DNA from: PoT sp049331405
GTDB lineage: Bacteria; Planctomycetota; Planctomycetia; Isosphaerales; Isosphaeraceae
NCBI RefSeq assembly: GCF_049331405.1
Contig: NZ_CP186274.1
Location: 8,866,001-8,930,000, forward strand
Length of the DNA: 64,000 nucleotides
Direction of reading: 5' to 3'
Shown here: positions 32,544 to 40,743 of the stretch, in pieces
Layout: each line of letters starts with the position of its first letter
Position numbering within the stretch: position 1 is the first letter of the stretch
Notes under the pieces: generated by a model
What the model was told of the DNA's origin: nothing
The model's database searches: none
Seen by the model: the letters and a program-made list of their open reading frames with translations, nothing else
Program-made: the position numbers and the translations under genes

Positions 32544-35525
32544 TCAACGCCCGCCCCTCGCGGAGATCTTCAACCCGGCCTTCGCGAAGCCGGGCGCTGG
32601 GATCGGAGCCGCTTCACCCTCCACGACCTTGTAGGCGGTGTCGGCGGCGAGGTCGCGATGGGTGTCGACCTTACCCGAAGGCCACCGCACTTCCAGATCC
32701 ACCACGCGATCCGCCTCGCCAAGTCCGAAGTGGATCCGGGGGTCGCGGGACGACTGGAAGCTGCCGCCCCCCGTGCGCTGGGCGACCTGGCGACGGCCGC
32801 CGCTGTTGACGGTGACGCGGGCCCCGACGGCGTCGCGGTTCGACCCCTTGCCTTCGAGCTTGAGGGTGAGGAAGTGCCCCCCCTTCGTCGCGTTGTGGAA
32901 GTAGGTCATCGCCGACTTCTGCGGCAGGAGGAGCAGGTCCATCCGGCCGTCGTTGTCGAGGTCACCGGCGGCCATCCCTCGTCCGACCTGCGGGACGCTC
33001 CACGCGGGCCCGGCGGTGGCGCTCACATCCTTGAGCTTGCCGTCCTCGCCGCCGACGAGCAGCAGGGTCGGCATCTCATAGGGGAACTTGGGGCGGTCGT
33101 CGTTGACGTGGCCGTCGGCCTGGGCGAGGTCGAGCCGGCCGTCGTTGTTGGCGTCGAAGAGGGAGATGCCGAAGCCGAGCAGGAACCGGCTCGGGGCGGC
33201 GAGGCCGAAGGCGGCCGACTCGTCGCCGAAGAGGCCGCCGCCGAGGTTGCGGAAGAAGGTGGTCGACTCGCCGTAGAAGTTGGTGACGACGAGGTCGGGG
33301 AGGCCGTCGCCGTCGAGGTCGCCGCAGCCGGTCCCCATCCCCGCCTGGAATGCACCGTCGGCGTTGCAGGCGACGCCGTTGGAGAAGCCCAGCTCCTCGA
33401 ACTTCATCCCGCCGAGGTTGTGCCAGAGGTAGTTCGCGGTGGTGTCGTTGGCGACGAAGAGGTCGACCTTGCCGTCGTCGTCGACGTCGGCCGCCACCAC
33501 GCCGAGGCCTCGGCCATCCGTATCGACGATCCCGGCCTCGGCCGTCACGTCCACGAACTTGCCGCCGTCGTTGCGGAACAGATGGTCGGGCAGGGCGGGG
33601 AACGGCCTGGGCATGCAGTAGCCGTATTTGCGGTCAGGGTCGACCCGTTCGGCAATCGGGGTGGAGCCGTCGCGCTCGCAGAGCGCGGGGTGCTCGGCGT
33701 CCCAGACGAGGTAGTGGCAGACGTAGAGGTCGAGGTCGCCGTCGTTGTCGAGGTCGGCGAAGGCCGCGGAGGTCGGCCAGTCGCGGTCGCCGCCGAGGGC
33801 CGACTTCTCGGTCACGTCCTCGAAGGTCCCGTCACCCTTGTTGCGATAGAGGGCGTACTTGCGCCAGCGGGTGACGAAGAGGTCGGGGTGGCCGTCGTTG
33901 TCGAAGTCACCGACCGTCACGCCGTGCGAGAAGTCGGTGGAGGTCTCCGGGAACCCCGCGCGGGTCGTGGCGTCCTCGAAGGTGCCGTCCCCCTTGTTGC
34001 GGAAGAGGCGGTCGGCCTGATGGGGCGTCGAGGCGGACGGGGGGAACGTGCCCCCCTGGACCGCATAGACGTCGAGCCAGCCGTCGCCGTCGTAGTCGAG
34101 CAGGCCCACGCCCCCGGCCGTCGTCTCGGGCATCTGGCAGATGGGGGAGCGGCCGTTGTCGAAGACGAATTCGAGCCCCGCCGCCCTGGAATCGTCGCGG
34201 AACTCGGGGGCGTAGGAGGGTCGAACGTCCTTCGCCTCGCCCGGCTTGCTCGCGAGGGCGGTCGGCCCGGCGAGGTCGCCGAGGTATTCAGCGACTGAGC
34301 CTTTCTGGTTCAGGACGAGGAAGCCCGGCTCGGGCTGTCCGCGAAGCTGTTCGATCGCCTCGGCAACCTTGGGATTCTCCGGCTCGAGCCGGGCGGCGAC
34401 GAGCCACCAGCCCCTGGACTCGAACCGACGCCCGAGGGTCCCGGCGAGCTCCGCGAGTTCCACCAGCCTGTCCTTAGGGACGGCGTCGACGAGGAGCCGG
34501 CGGTAGCGGTCCTTCGCCTCGTCGAGCACGGCCTTGCGCTTGCGGAGCGAGGCGGCTCGTTCGAGGTCCCCGGCCTGCGAGGCGATCACCGCGAGCCGCT
34601 CGAAGGCCCGGGTCTGGCCCGGTTCCTTGGCGACGAGCTCCTCGAGGGCCTTCTGCTCGTCCTGCGTCCGCCCCCGGGTCGAGGCGAGCCAGGCTTTCAG
34701 CTCGAGCAGCTCGGGCTCCGAGAGGGCGTCGATGGGGAGGTGATTCAGTGTGGCGAGGACGTCCTCGGCGTGATTCATCGCCCTGCCGAGGAAGAGCCGG
34801 GCACGCCAGACGGCCGTGTCCTCGGGACGTTTCTTCAGGCAGTCGTCGAGCCATTTCTTCGCCTGGTCGAACCGGGCGGACTGGATGGCGAGGCCCGCCT
34901 GGGCGAGCCAGACGCGGTCGTCGTCGGGCGCGAGGCCGGCCGCGCGAGTCACGGCGGCGTCGACCTCGTCGAGCTGGACGGTGGCGTCGTCGATCTGCCA
35001 GAGGTCGCGGAGGTCTTCGGCCGGCTGCCTCGCCTCGTCCCACCCCTGGAGAATGAGCCGCCTCATCCACTCCCGGCGCGACTCCCAGAAGTAGAGCTGG
35101 CTGAGGGTCTGGCGGATCTCGACGCGGTTGGGGCTCGGCTTCTCGAGGGCCTTCTCGAGGATCGCCTCGGCGTCGGCGAAGCGGCCGAGGTCGCCGACGA
35201 GGGTCCTGGCCATCGCGAGGGCGGCGCGTGGGGCCCTCGACGACTTGGACGGGATCAGGGACCAGGCCGCGATGGCGGCCTCATAGTTCCCGGCGGCGTG
35301 TTCGGAGGTGCCGAGCAGGTCGGCGACGTCCGCGTTCTGTGAGCGGAAGGAGGGGGGGAGGGTGAGCAACCACTCGCGGGTCCGGTCGAATTTCCCGAGC
35401 GAGGCATCTCGCCAGGCTTCGGCCAGCCTCGCATCGAAGCGCCGAGCCTCGTAGACCTGATAGGCACCCCAGGCGAGGCCGGCCAGCACCACGACGAGGG
35501 AGAGGCCGACCACCATGCGACGCAT
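32544..35525 (-). CDS. TPR + FG-GAP + ASPIC/UnbV protein (CRTAC1-like)
   Basis: 993 residues. An N-terminal membrane anchor or signal (VVGLSLVVVLAGLAWGAYQV) is followed by TPR-like helices to about residue 400. A seven-bladed FG-GAP/VCBS propeller spans about 430-850, with repeated calcium-type loops such as DYDGDGWLDV, DFDNDGHPDLF, DLDNDGDLDLYV and DLDGDGLPDLVV. The end (about 870-960) is an ASPIC/UnbV domain: GARVTVNSGGRRQVAQR, then DPRIHFGLGEAD. Such proteins are abundant and extracellular or periplasmic in planctomycetes; the ligand is unknown. GAGGTGAG precedes the ATG. It is the downstream-most gene of a minus-strand run with the lipoprotein and DUF1559 genes 66 bp away or more. Confidence 0.92.
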   Translation of the reverse strand: MRRMVVGLSLVVVLAGLAWGAYQVYEARRFDARLAEAWRDASLGKFDRTREWLLTLPPSFRSQNADVADLLGTSEHAAGNYEAAIAAWSLIPSKSSRAPRAALAMARTLVGDLGRFADAEAILEKALEKPSPNRVEIRQTLSQLYFWESRREWMRRLILQGWDEARQPAEDLRDLWQIDDATVQLDEVDAAVTRAAGLAPDDDRVWLAQAGLAIQSARFDQAKKWLDDCLKKRPEDTAVWRARLFLGRAMNHAEDVLATLNHLPIDALSEPELLELKAWLASTRGRTQDEQKALEELVAKEPGQTRAFERLAVIASQAGDLERAASLRKRKAVLDEAKDRYRRLLVDAVPKDRLVELAELAGTLGRRFESRGWWLVAARLEPENPKVAEAIEQLRGQPEPGFLVLNQKGSVAEYLGDLAGPTALASKPGEAKDVRPSYAPEFRDDSRAAGLEFVFDNGRSPICQMPETTAGGVGLLDYDGDGWLDVYAVQGGTFPPSASTPHQADRLFRNKGDGTFEDATTRAGFPETSTDFSHGVTVGDFDNDGHPDLFVTRWRKYALYRNKGDGTFEDVTEKSALGGDRDWPTSAAFADLDNDGDLDLYVCHYLVWDAEHPALCERDGSTPIAERVDPDRKYGYCMPRPFPALPDHLFRNDGGKFVDVTAEAGIVDTDGRGLGVVAADVDDDGKVDLFVANDTTANYLWHNLGGMKFEELGFSNGVACNADGAFQAGMGTGCGDLDGDGLPDLVVTNFYGESTTFFRNLGGGLFGDESAAFGLAAPSRFLLGFGISLFDANNDGRLDLAQADGHVNDDRPKFPYEMPTLLLVGGEDGKLKDVSATAGPAWSVPQVGRGMAAGDLDNDGRMDLLLLPQKSAMTYFHNATKGGHFLTLKLEGKGSNRDAVGARVTVNSGGRRQVAQRTGGGSFQSSRDPRIHFGLGEADRVVDLEVRWPSGKVDTHRDLAADTAYKVVEGEAAPIPAPGFAKAGLKISARGGR

Positions 35526-35590
35526 CGTTGCTCACCTCAGAGATCTGCATTCACCGACGTCGGCGGCCAGTCCTTAACCGATGGCTTCCC

Positions 35591-35770
35591 TTACTTCTTC
35601 TTCTTCGTCTTGCCGAAGCTCGGGGGCGGCGGCATCTTGGCGGCGGCTTCCTTGGCGGCGTCGGGCGAGGTATCTGACGAGTTCACGTTGCCTTCGGAAC
35701 CGCAACCCATAACGGCCAGGAGGAACGCGGCGAGGGTCGACAGGCTGATCACGCGGAATCGACGGTGCAT
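35591..35770 (-). CDS. Small lipoprotein, 59 aa
   Basis: 59 residues with a GAGGAG Shine-Dalgarno sequence. The N-terminus MHRRFRVISLSTLAAFLLA ends in a lipobox-like AVMGC, so Cys23 would be lipidated. The mature part is short and polar, ending in a Lys-rich tail (KMPPPPSFGKTKKKK). It follows the DUF1559 gene by 152 bp on the same strand. A comparable DUF1559-then-lipoprotein order occurs at 48.9-50.3 kb, so the small lipoprotein may be a functional partner. It is too short for family assignment. Confidence 0.75.
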   Translation of the reverse strand: MHRRFRVISLSTLAAFLLAVMGCGSEGNVNSSDTSPDAAKEAAAKMPPPPSFGKTKKKK

Positions 35771-35922
35771 CAAAATCTCCTCGAATTTCGCCCCTCTCCA
35801 TCGGGAAGGGACGACGATCTTGCGGTCTGGGAAGAGGACGGGCTTTCCGCCCGGCCTGAGGCAAAACAGAAGCGGGAGGAGCGGGCCGAGCCCGCCCCTC
35901 CCGCCATCATCTGAATCCGAAA

Positions 35923-37017
35923 TCAGAAGGCGTCGGAGCTGACGATTTCGCCCAGGGCTCGTGAGCCGACGGCCCACCAGATCTGGTTGTTGATCGAGTC
36001 CTTCACGAACTTGACCGAACCGTCGGCCATGCCCATGTTCACGCCGCCCGAGTGATTGCTCGAGGCGGTGATGGCCGTCGTGACGCCGCCCGGATCTTCG
36101 CCCGAGCCGGGGGTGCAGGAAAGACCATTCGGGGTGTTGACGTGGCTGTAGGTGTTGAAGCGGAGGGTGCCGGCGTGGCTGCCCGCCCAGCACGCACCGT
36201 TCCAGTAATTCGTCCCGACGGCGACCGAGGAGCCGGGGACCGAGCGGCAGGCCTGATAGAACTGCTGGGCCTGGGCGGCCCCGCCGGTGTCGGCGGTGAT
36301 GTTCACCACGGCGGAGAAGATCACCCGCTTGGCGAAGGCGCTACCGGGCATGATCACGCCGGCGGAGGGCGTCTGGATGCCGATCAGCTTCTCGCTGAAG
36401 AGGGCGGTGTTCGACGTGCCGTCGACGATGCCCTGCGTGCCGAAGCTGCCGATGTTACCATTGGCGTAGCACTGGCAGCTCGTGGTCGTGGTGCCGATCA
36501 TCGGGACGATCGTGCCGGACCAGGCCTGGATCGAGGCGGGGCCGCCGATGTTGGCCGCGTAGCTCATGTACGAGGGGACGCCGGGCCAGGGGCCGTTGCT
36601 CTGGCTCTCGGACGGGCACAGGTAGCCCGCGATCTTCGAGTAGACCATCGTCGTGTTGGGCGCCTCGTTGGCACCGAACGAGAAGTTGGCCGCGTTGAAG
36701 AGCGCAGTCTGCTCCATGTTCCCCAGGATGGCGACGCCCCAGCCGAGCGGCCACGGGCCGATGGGGTTCGAGACGTTCGGGCCGGCGCTGCCGGTCGTGT
36801 TCCAGTTGCCCATGACGGGGGGGAACGAGCCCTGCTGCGAGAGGTAGTTGTGGACGGCCAGGCCCATCTGCTTCAGGTTGTTCGTGCACTGGGCGCGGCG
36901 GGCGGCCTCGCGGGCGGCCTGCACGGCGGGGAGCAAGAGGGCGATCAGGACCGCGATGATGGCGATCACGACGAGCAATTCGATGAGGGTGAAACCTCGA
37001 CGACGGGACGAAGGCAT
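35923..37017 (-). CDS. DUF1559 protein with canonical prepilin-type N-terminus
   Basis: 364 residues starting MPSSRRRGFTLIELL, with the standard pilin-like helix and LLLPAVQAAREAARRAQCTNN. The globular domain ends with H-x9-DG as HSGGVNMGMADGSVKFV and then GEIVSSDAF, the usual C-terminus. It should be cleaved by prepilin peptidase between Gly and Phe. GAGGAG precedes the ATG. The gene is followed by a small lipoprotein, in a likely two-gene unit. Its function within a type II secretion-like or surface assembly is inferred from the leader only. Confidence 0.93.
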   Translation of the reverse strand: MPSSRRRGFTLIELLVVIAIIAVLIALLLPAVQAAREAARRAQCTNNLKQMGLAVHNYLSQQGSFPPVMGNWNTTGSAGPNVSNPIGPWPLGWGVAILGNMEQTALFNAANFSFGANEAPNTTMVYSKIAGYLCPSESQSNGPWPGVPSYMSYAANIGGPASIQAWSGTIVPMIGTTTTSCQCYANGNIGSFGTQGIVDGTSNTALFSEKLIGIQTPSAGVIMPGSAFAKRVIFSAVVNITADTGGAAQAQQFYQACRSVPGSSVAVGTNYWNGACWAGSHAGTLRFNTYSHVNTPNGLSCTPGSGEDPGGVTTAITASSNHSGGVNMGMADGSVKFVKDSINNQIWWAVGSRALGEIVSSDAF

Positions 37018-37422
37018 GGGGATGCGTCTCCTCTGGGAATAAGAATGAATCGACGTTCTCCGACTGCGGCGATGACGGAACCGCACGCCGGGACTTTCGG
37101 GGGAAGTCCGGTTGACGACCCAGCCCATGACAAAACAGGGAGATGGTCGATCCATCACCCGGCCGTTCATGAGCGGGAACTTAATTCGCGTTTAGATCTT
37201 GAGAAGAGTCGATCCTGAAGACTATATATAAAATACACACACTTCTCAAGGGGTCAGTTCTGAAAATCGACGTTCTTAGGATCTAAGATTAAATCATTAA
37301 GCGTGAGTGCATGAATCGGTTTGTGACACTTCTCGCTCGATACGAGGGTACTTCGGCGTATAGTTGAGAGGGTCCAACCGCCGCAAGCCGTCGTCAACCG
37401 ACCGGGACGGATGAGTTAAATC
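37018..37422. promoter_or_regulatory. Divergent control region of DUF1559 and GntR genes
   Basis: About 400 bases, AT-rich in the middle. A perfect 9-bp inverted repeat CTTGAGAAG (37198-37206) / CTTCTCAAG (37242-37250) flanks an AT stretch ACTATATATAAAATAC. A shorter palindrome TCTTAG-GAT-CTAAGA lies at 37274-37288 and could be an operator for the adjacent GntR protein. No definite promoter was assigned. Confidence 0.4.
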
Positions 37423-38202
37423 ATGAGTATTCCATCCCTCATCGTTGGCACATCCAATGGCCCGATCTCTCGGGGAAACCTGAGGCAACAGGTCACGTCC
37501 AGGATTCTCGCCGCCGTCTTCCAGGGCAGCTTCGAATCCGGGCAGCGACTCGTCGTCCAGCGGCTCTCCGAGCTGTACGAGGTGAGCCCGACACCGGTGC
37601 GAGAGGCCCTCGTGGAGCTCGCCGCGCTCGGGATCGTGGAGCTCCTGCCGAACCGAGGGGCGGTGGTCCTCCCTTTCGGGCCCCAGCAGGTCCGGGAGAT
37701 CAGCCAGATCCGCCGCGTCCTCGAGGCGGAGGGGACCCGGTGCGCCTGTGGGCGCATCCCGGACGCCGACCTCCAGATCCTCGAGGCCGAGTTCAAGCAA
37801 CTCGGAGCCAGGCCCGCCGACGAGCAACGCGATCACGACGCACGCAACTGTGACAACAAGCTTCACGGCCTCATCTCGATCTCCTGCGGCAGTGCCCGGC
37901 TCACCGCGGAGATCGATCGTTATCTGACCCTGTTCAGGACGCTACGCGACGTCTCGCACCTGCGTGACGCCGCCACCAATTACTCGCGATCGGATGACGT
38001 CTGGGAGCATCTCGACGTCGTCGTCAAGTTGCGGGAACTCGACGCCGACGGGGCCGCCCGCGCGATGGATCATCACATCCGATCGGCGTCGCTGACCCTC
38101 GAGGAAGTCCTCTTCACCACCCAGGACAATGGCCCTCTCAAAGAAGGCGTCATCCTGCGGGGTGTCGGTCCCTCGCCGGGGTCGAAAGTCGTTGATTCGT
38201 GA
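37423..38202 (+). CDS. GntR-family transcriptional regulator (FCD type)
   Basis: 259 residues. The N-terminal winged helix (about 15-85) shows the GntR pattern: LRQQVTSRILAAVFQGSFESG, RLSELYEVSPTPVREALVEL, and GIVELLPNRGAVV. The C-terminal helical FCD domain (about 95-235) retains RRVLEAEG and the His residues expected for metal/ligand binding (KLHGLISISCGS and AMDHHIRSA). FCD members usually respond to sugar acids or other small carboxylates. No metabolic gene cluster adjoins it, so the target is unclear; it may act on the divergent DUF1559 promoter or on itself. Confidence 0.9.
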   Translation: MSIPSLIVGTSNGPISRGNLRQQVTSRILAAVFQGSFESGQRLVVQRLSELYEVSPTPVREALVELAALGIVELLPNRGAVVLPFGPQQVREISQIRRVLEAEGTRCACGRIPDADLQILEAEFKQLGARPADEQRDHDARNCDNKLHGLISISCGSARLTAEIDRYLTLFRTLRDVSHLRDAATNYSRSDDVWEHLDVVVKLRELDADGAARAMDHHIRSASLTLEEVLFTTQDNGPLKEGVILRGVGPSPGSKVVDS

Positions 38203-39100
38203 GTTTTCGGTGTCGATATTCATGCCATGCACATGGTGCGCCCGCAAGACCTTAGTGGCTCTTGATTCCACAATTGGCTCCGATCCCGCGGCCCAGACCT
38301 CCGAACATACGAACACATGCTAATATTTCGGAGATCATGTCGATCGGGATTGGAACCATCGAAAAACCCGGGTTTTTCGGGGCAAGACCGCCATGAAGCC
38401 CCGCGTCGGACTCGCCGAGAGGGGGGTACGAGCCGGCGGTCCGCTCGCCAGGAACCCGGGAAGAAATCCGCAAGCCGGTCGCCCCTCGCGTTGCCGCGAG
38501 GCAACGCGATTCCCCCTCGGCCTGCCGATTGCGCCGCGATTTCCGGGCGATCCCGGCACCTTCAAGTCACCGAGTGGTCTGACCACATCTCGATATCGTC
38601 AGATTCTTAAAGCTTTCGGACTACACCCGTAGACAGTGCGACCAACCCCTCTCACAAAGGGCCGCAACTACCGCAAGGCCCACGGCTTCATCCCCCAGGT
38701 CGAGCCGGCCTGCAATCACCTCACACATCGATGTCCGGCATCCACCGATCTGAGGCTTCGCCAAATGCGGGTTGATAGGTCGATCCCTGCGTGACCTTTC
38801 CGCCCGATGAGGTGGATTAGCGGTCGGCCGGATCCGGGGATATCGCCGGTGGAAGTCGGGGTGGACGCCCTCGACGACATCTCCCATGATGGCCGCCTCT
38901 CGGACGTGCCCTCAGATGTCCACCTCGGCCCATCGACTTCGCATCGGAAGACGCGGCGACCCCGGCCAATCGACCCGGATGCGGACCCTTCCACAGATTT
39001 TCCCATAGGACCTGTCCGAACGGTCGCGGCTCGTTCGTTGTACTCACGCTCGGCGGGGGAAAGGCCCCCGCCAACGCCTGCGAAGATCGGAGACCCGTCC
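38203..39100. other. Gene-poor region with a perfect palindrome
   Basis: About 900 bases without a recognisable gene. A perfect 20-bp palindrome CGAAAAACCCGGGTTTTTCG lies at 38360-38379. A minus-strand frame (38621-38887) has a protein-like end but no start signal or homologue that I know. The final part should hold the promoter of the YCII/ECF unit. Confidence 0.4.
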
Positions 39101-39427
39101 ATGGCCAAGTTCCTGCTGTTCGTCCGCCACTCCACCGAGCCGACTTCCCAGCCTTCGCCCGAGGAGATGCAGGCCCTCGGCGCGGCCTGGTACGCGTGGA
39201 TGAACAAGTTCAACGCGGCGATCCTCCCCGGCGGCGACGGCCTGAAGCCGGAGGGGAAGGTGATCCGGGATGGGATCGTCTCGGACGGCCCTTACGTCGA
39301 GGCCAAGGAGTTCATCGCGAGCTTCACGATCATCCAGGCCGACGACATCGAAGGGGCCCTGGCCATCGCCCGCGAGTGCCCGGGCAACCCCCTGATCGAG
39401 ATCCGCGAAATGGCCGGCTACGCGTGA
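39101..39427 (+). CDS. YCII-related (DGPF) protein
   Basis: 108 residues, cytoplasmic, ferredoxin-like fold. Family marks are KFLLFVRHS at the start, the central DGLKPEGKVIRDGIVSDGPYVEAKEFI containing the DGP[FY] signature, and a C-terminal helix-strand with PLIEIREM. GGAG lies upstream. The gene overlaps the next by GTGA, so the two are translationally coupled. DGPF proteins are the conserved genomic partners of ECF42 sigma factors. The biochemical role is unknown, although some relatives are small oxidative-metabolism enzymes. Confidence 0.92.
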   Translation: MAKFLLFVRHSTEPTSQPSPEEMQALGAAWYAWMNKFNAAILPGGDGLKPEGKVIRDGIVSDGPYVEAKEFIASFTIIQADDIEGALAIARECPGNPLIEIREMAGYA

Positions 39428-40698
39428 GCGAGCCGCGCGACCTCGTCGAACACTTCTTCCGCCACGAGTTCGGCCGGATCAGCGCCCTGCTGACCCGGTC
39501 GCTCGGCGTGCGCCGGCTCGCCCTCGTCGAGGACGTCGTCCAGGCTGCGCTCTTGCAGGCCCTGGAGACCTGGTCGCGTCGCGGCGTCCCCGAGGACCCG
39601 GCCGGCTGGCTCTATCGCACGGCCCGCAACCTCGCGATCGACGCCCTCAGGCGCGAGCGGACGCACGCCCAGGCCCTCCCGCGCCTGGCGGAAGGCGTCG
39701 CGCCGGAGACGTTGCCGATCGAGGCCCACTTCGCCGACGAGATCGGCGACGAATCCTTGCGGCTCCTCTTCGTCTGCTGCCACGAGGCCGTGCCGGCCGA
39801 GTCGCGCGTGGCCCTGGCCCTCCGGACGCTCTGCGGGTTCAGCACGGCGGAGACCGCCAGGGCGTTGCTCACGACCGATGCCAACGTGCAGAAGCGGGTC
39901 GAGCGTGCGCGAGACCGCCTGAGGGAGCTCGACGTAGAGTTCGAGACGCCCGCCCCGGCCCAGCTCTCCGCCAGGCTCGACGCCGTCCTCGCGGTCGTCT
40001 ACCTCCTCTTCAGCCAGGGTTGCCACGCGACGCACGGCGACGTCCCGATCCGCCGCGACCTCTGCGACGAGGCCAGGCGGCTCGCGAAGATGCTCGCCGC
40101 CCACCCGGTCGGCGACGTCCCCGCGGTCCACGCCTTGCTCGCCCTGATGTGCTTCCACGGCGCCCGCTTCGACGCCCGAGTCGACCTCGACGGCGCCATC
40201 GTCCTCCTCGAAGAGCAGGACCGCTCCACATGGAACTGGCCCGACGTCCGCGAGGGGATGGAGTGGCTCGCCAGGTCGGCCGACGGCGATCACCTCACGC
40301 GCTACCACATCGAGGCGGGCATCGCCTGGGAACATTGCCGGGCCCCGACCTTCGCCGAAACCGACTGGCGACGCATCGCCGAGCAATATGAAACGCTCGA
40401 CCGCATTGCCCCGTCGCCGATTCACGCCCTGAACCGCGCGGTGGCCGAGGCCTTCCTCCAAGGCCCGAGGGCCGGCCTCGACCGCCTGGCCGAGGTCCCG
40501 CCTCGCGACGTGCCCGCCCGCTACCCCGGCTGGCACGCCGTCATCGGCGAGCTGCATTTCCGGCTCGGCGAGCACGAGGCCGCCCGCATGGCCTGGCTCG
40601 AGGCCCTGCGCTGGACGACTTCGCGCACCGACCAGGATCTGCTGCAAAGTCGCATCGACGACTGCCGGCCAAAAGGCGACGCGCCACGCTTCGCCTGA
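39424..40698 (+). CDS. ECF42-type RNA polymerase sigma factor with C-terminal extension
   Basis: 424 residues from a GTG overlapping the preceding stop. Sigma-2 (about 10-75) contains LVEDVVQAALLQALETW and GWLYRTARNLAIDALRRER. Sigma-4 (about 110-165) contains RVALALRTLCGFSTAETARAL and NVQKRVERARDRLRE. The remaining 250 residues are the helical, TPR-like extension typical of ECF42 (LFSQGCHATHGDVPIRRDLC, then LNRAVAEA and HFRLGEHEAARMAWLEAL), which replaces a separate anti-sigma factor. Pairing with the DGPF gene confirms the group. It probably drives its own operon and a small regulon. Confidence 0.94.
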   Translation: MSEPRDLVEHFFRHEFGRISALLTRSLGVRRLALVEDVVQAALLQALETWSRRGVPEDPAGWLYRTARNLAIDALRRERTHAQALPRLAEGVAPETLPIEAHFADEIGDESLRLLFVCCHEAVPAESRVALALRTLCGFSTAETARALLTTDANVQKRVERARDRLRELDVEFETPAPAQLSARLDAVLAVVYLLFSQGCHATHGDVPIRRDLCDEARRLAKMLAAHPVGDVPAVHALLALMCFHGARFDARVDLDGAIVLLEEQDRSTWNWPDVREGMEWLARSADGDHLTRYHIEAGIAWEHCRAPTFAETDWRRIAEQYETLDRIAPSPIHALNRAVAEAFLQGPRAGLDRLAEVPPRDVPARYPGWHAVIGELHFRLGEHEAARMAWLEALRWTTSRTDQDLLQSRIDDCRPKGDAPRFA

Positions 40699-40743
40699 TA
40701 ACTGATTGATGTAACGATTGTTCTCATAGGGAGGAGCGAATCC

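Noticed and set aside
38621..38887. Minus-strand frame of 88 codons in the gene-poor region
   Set aside because: No ribosome site, no homology recognised, and the composition is ambiguous.
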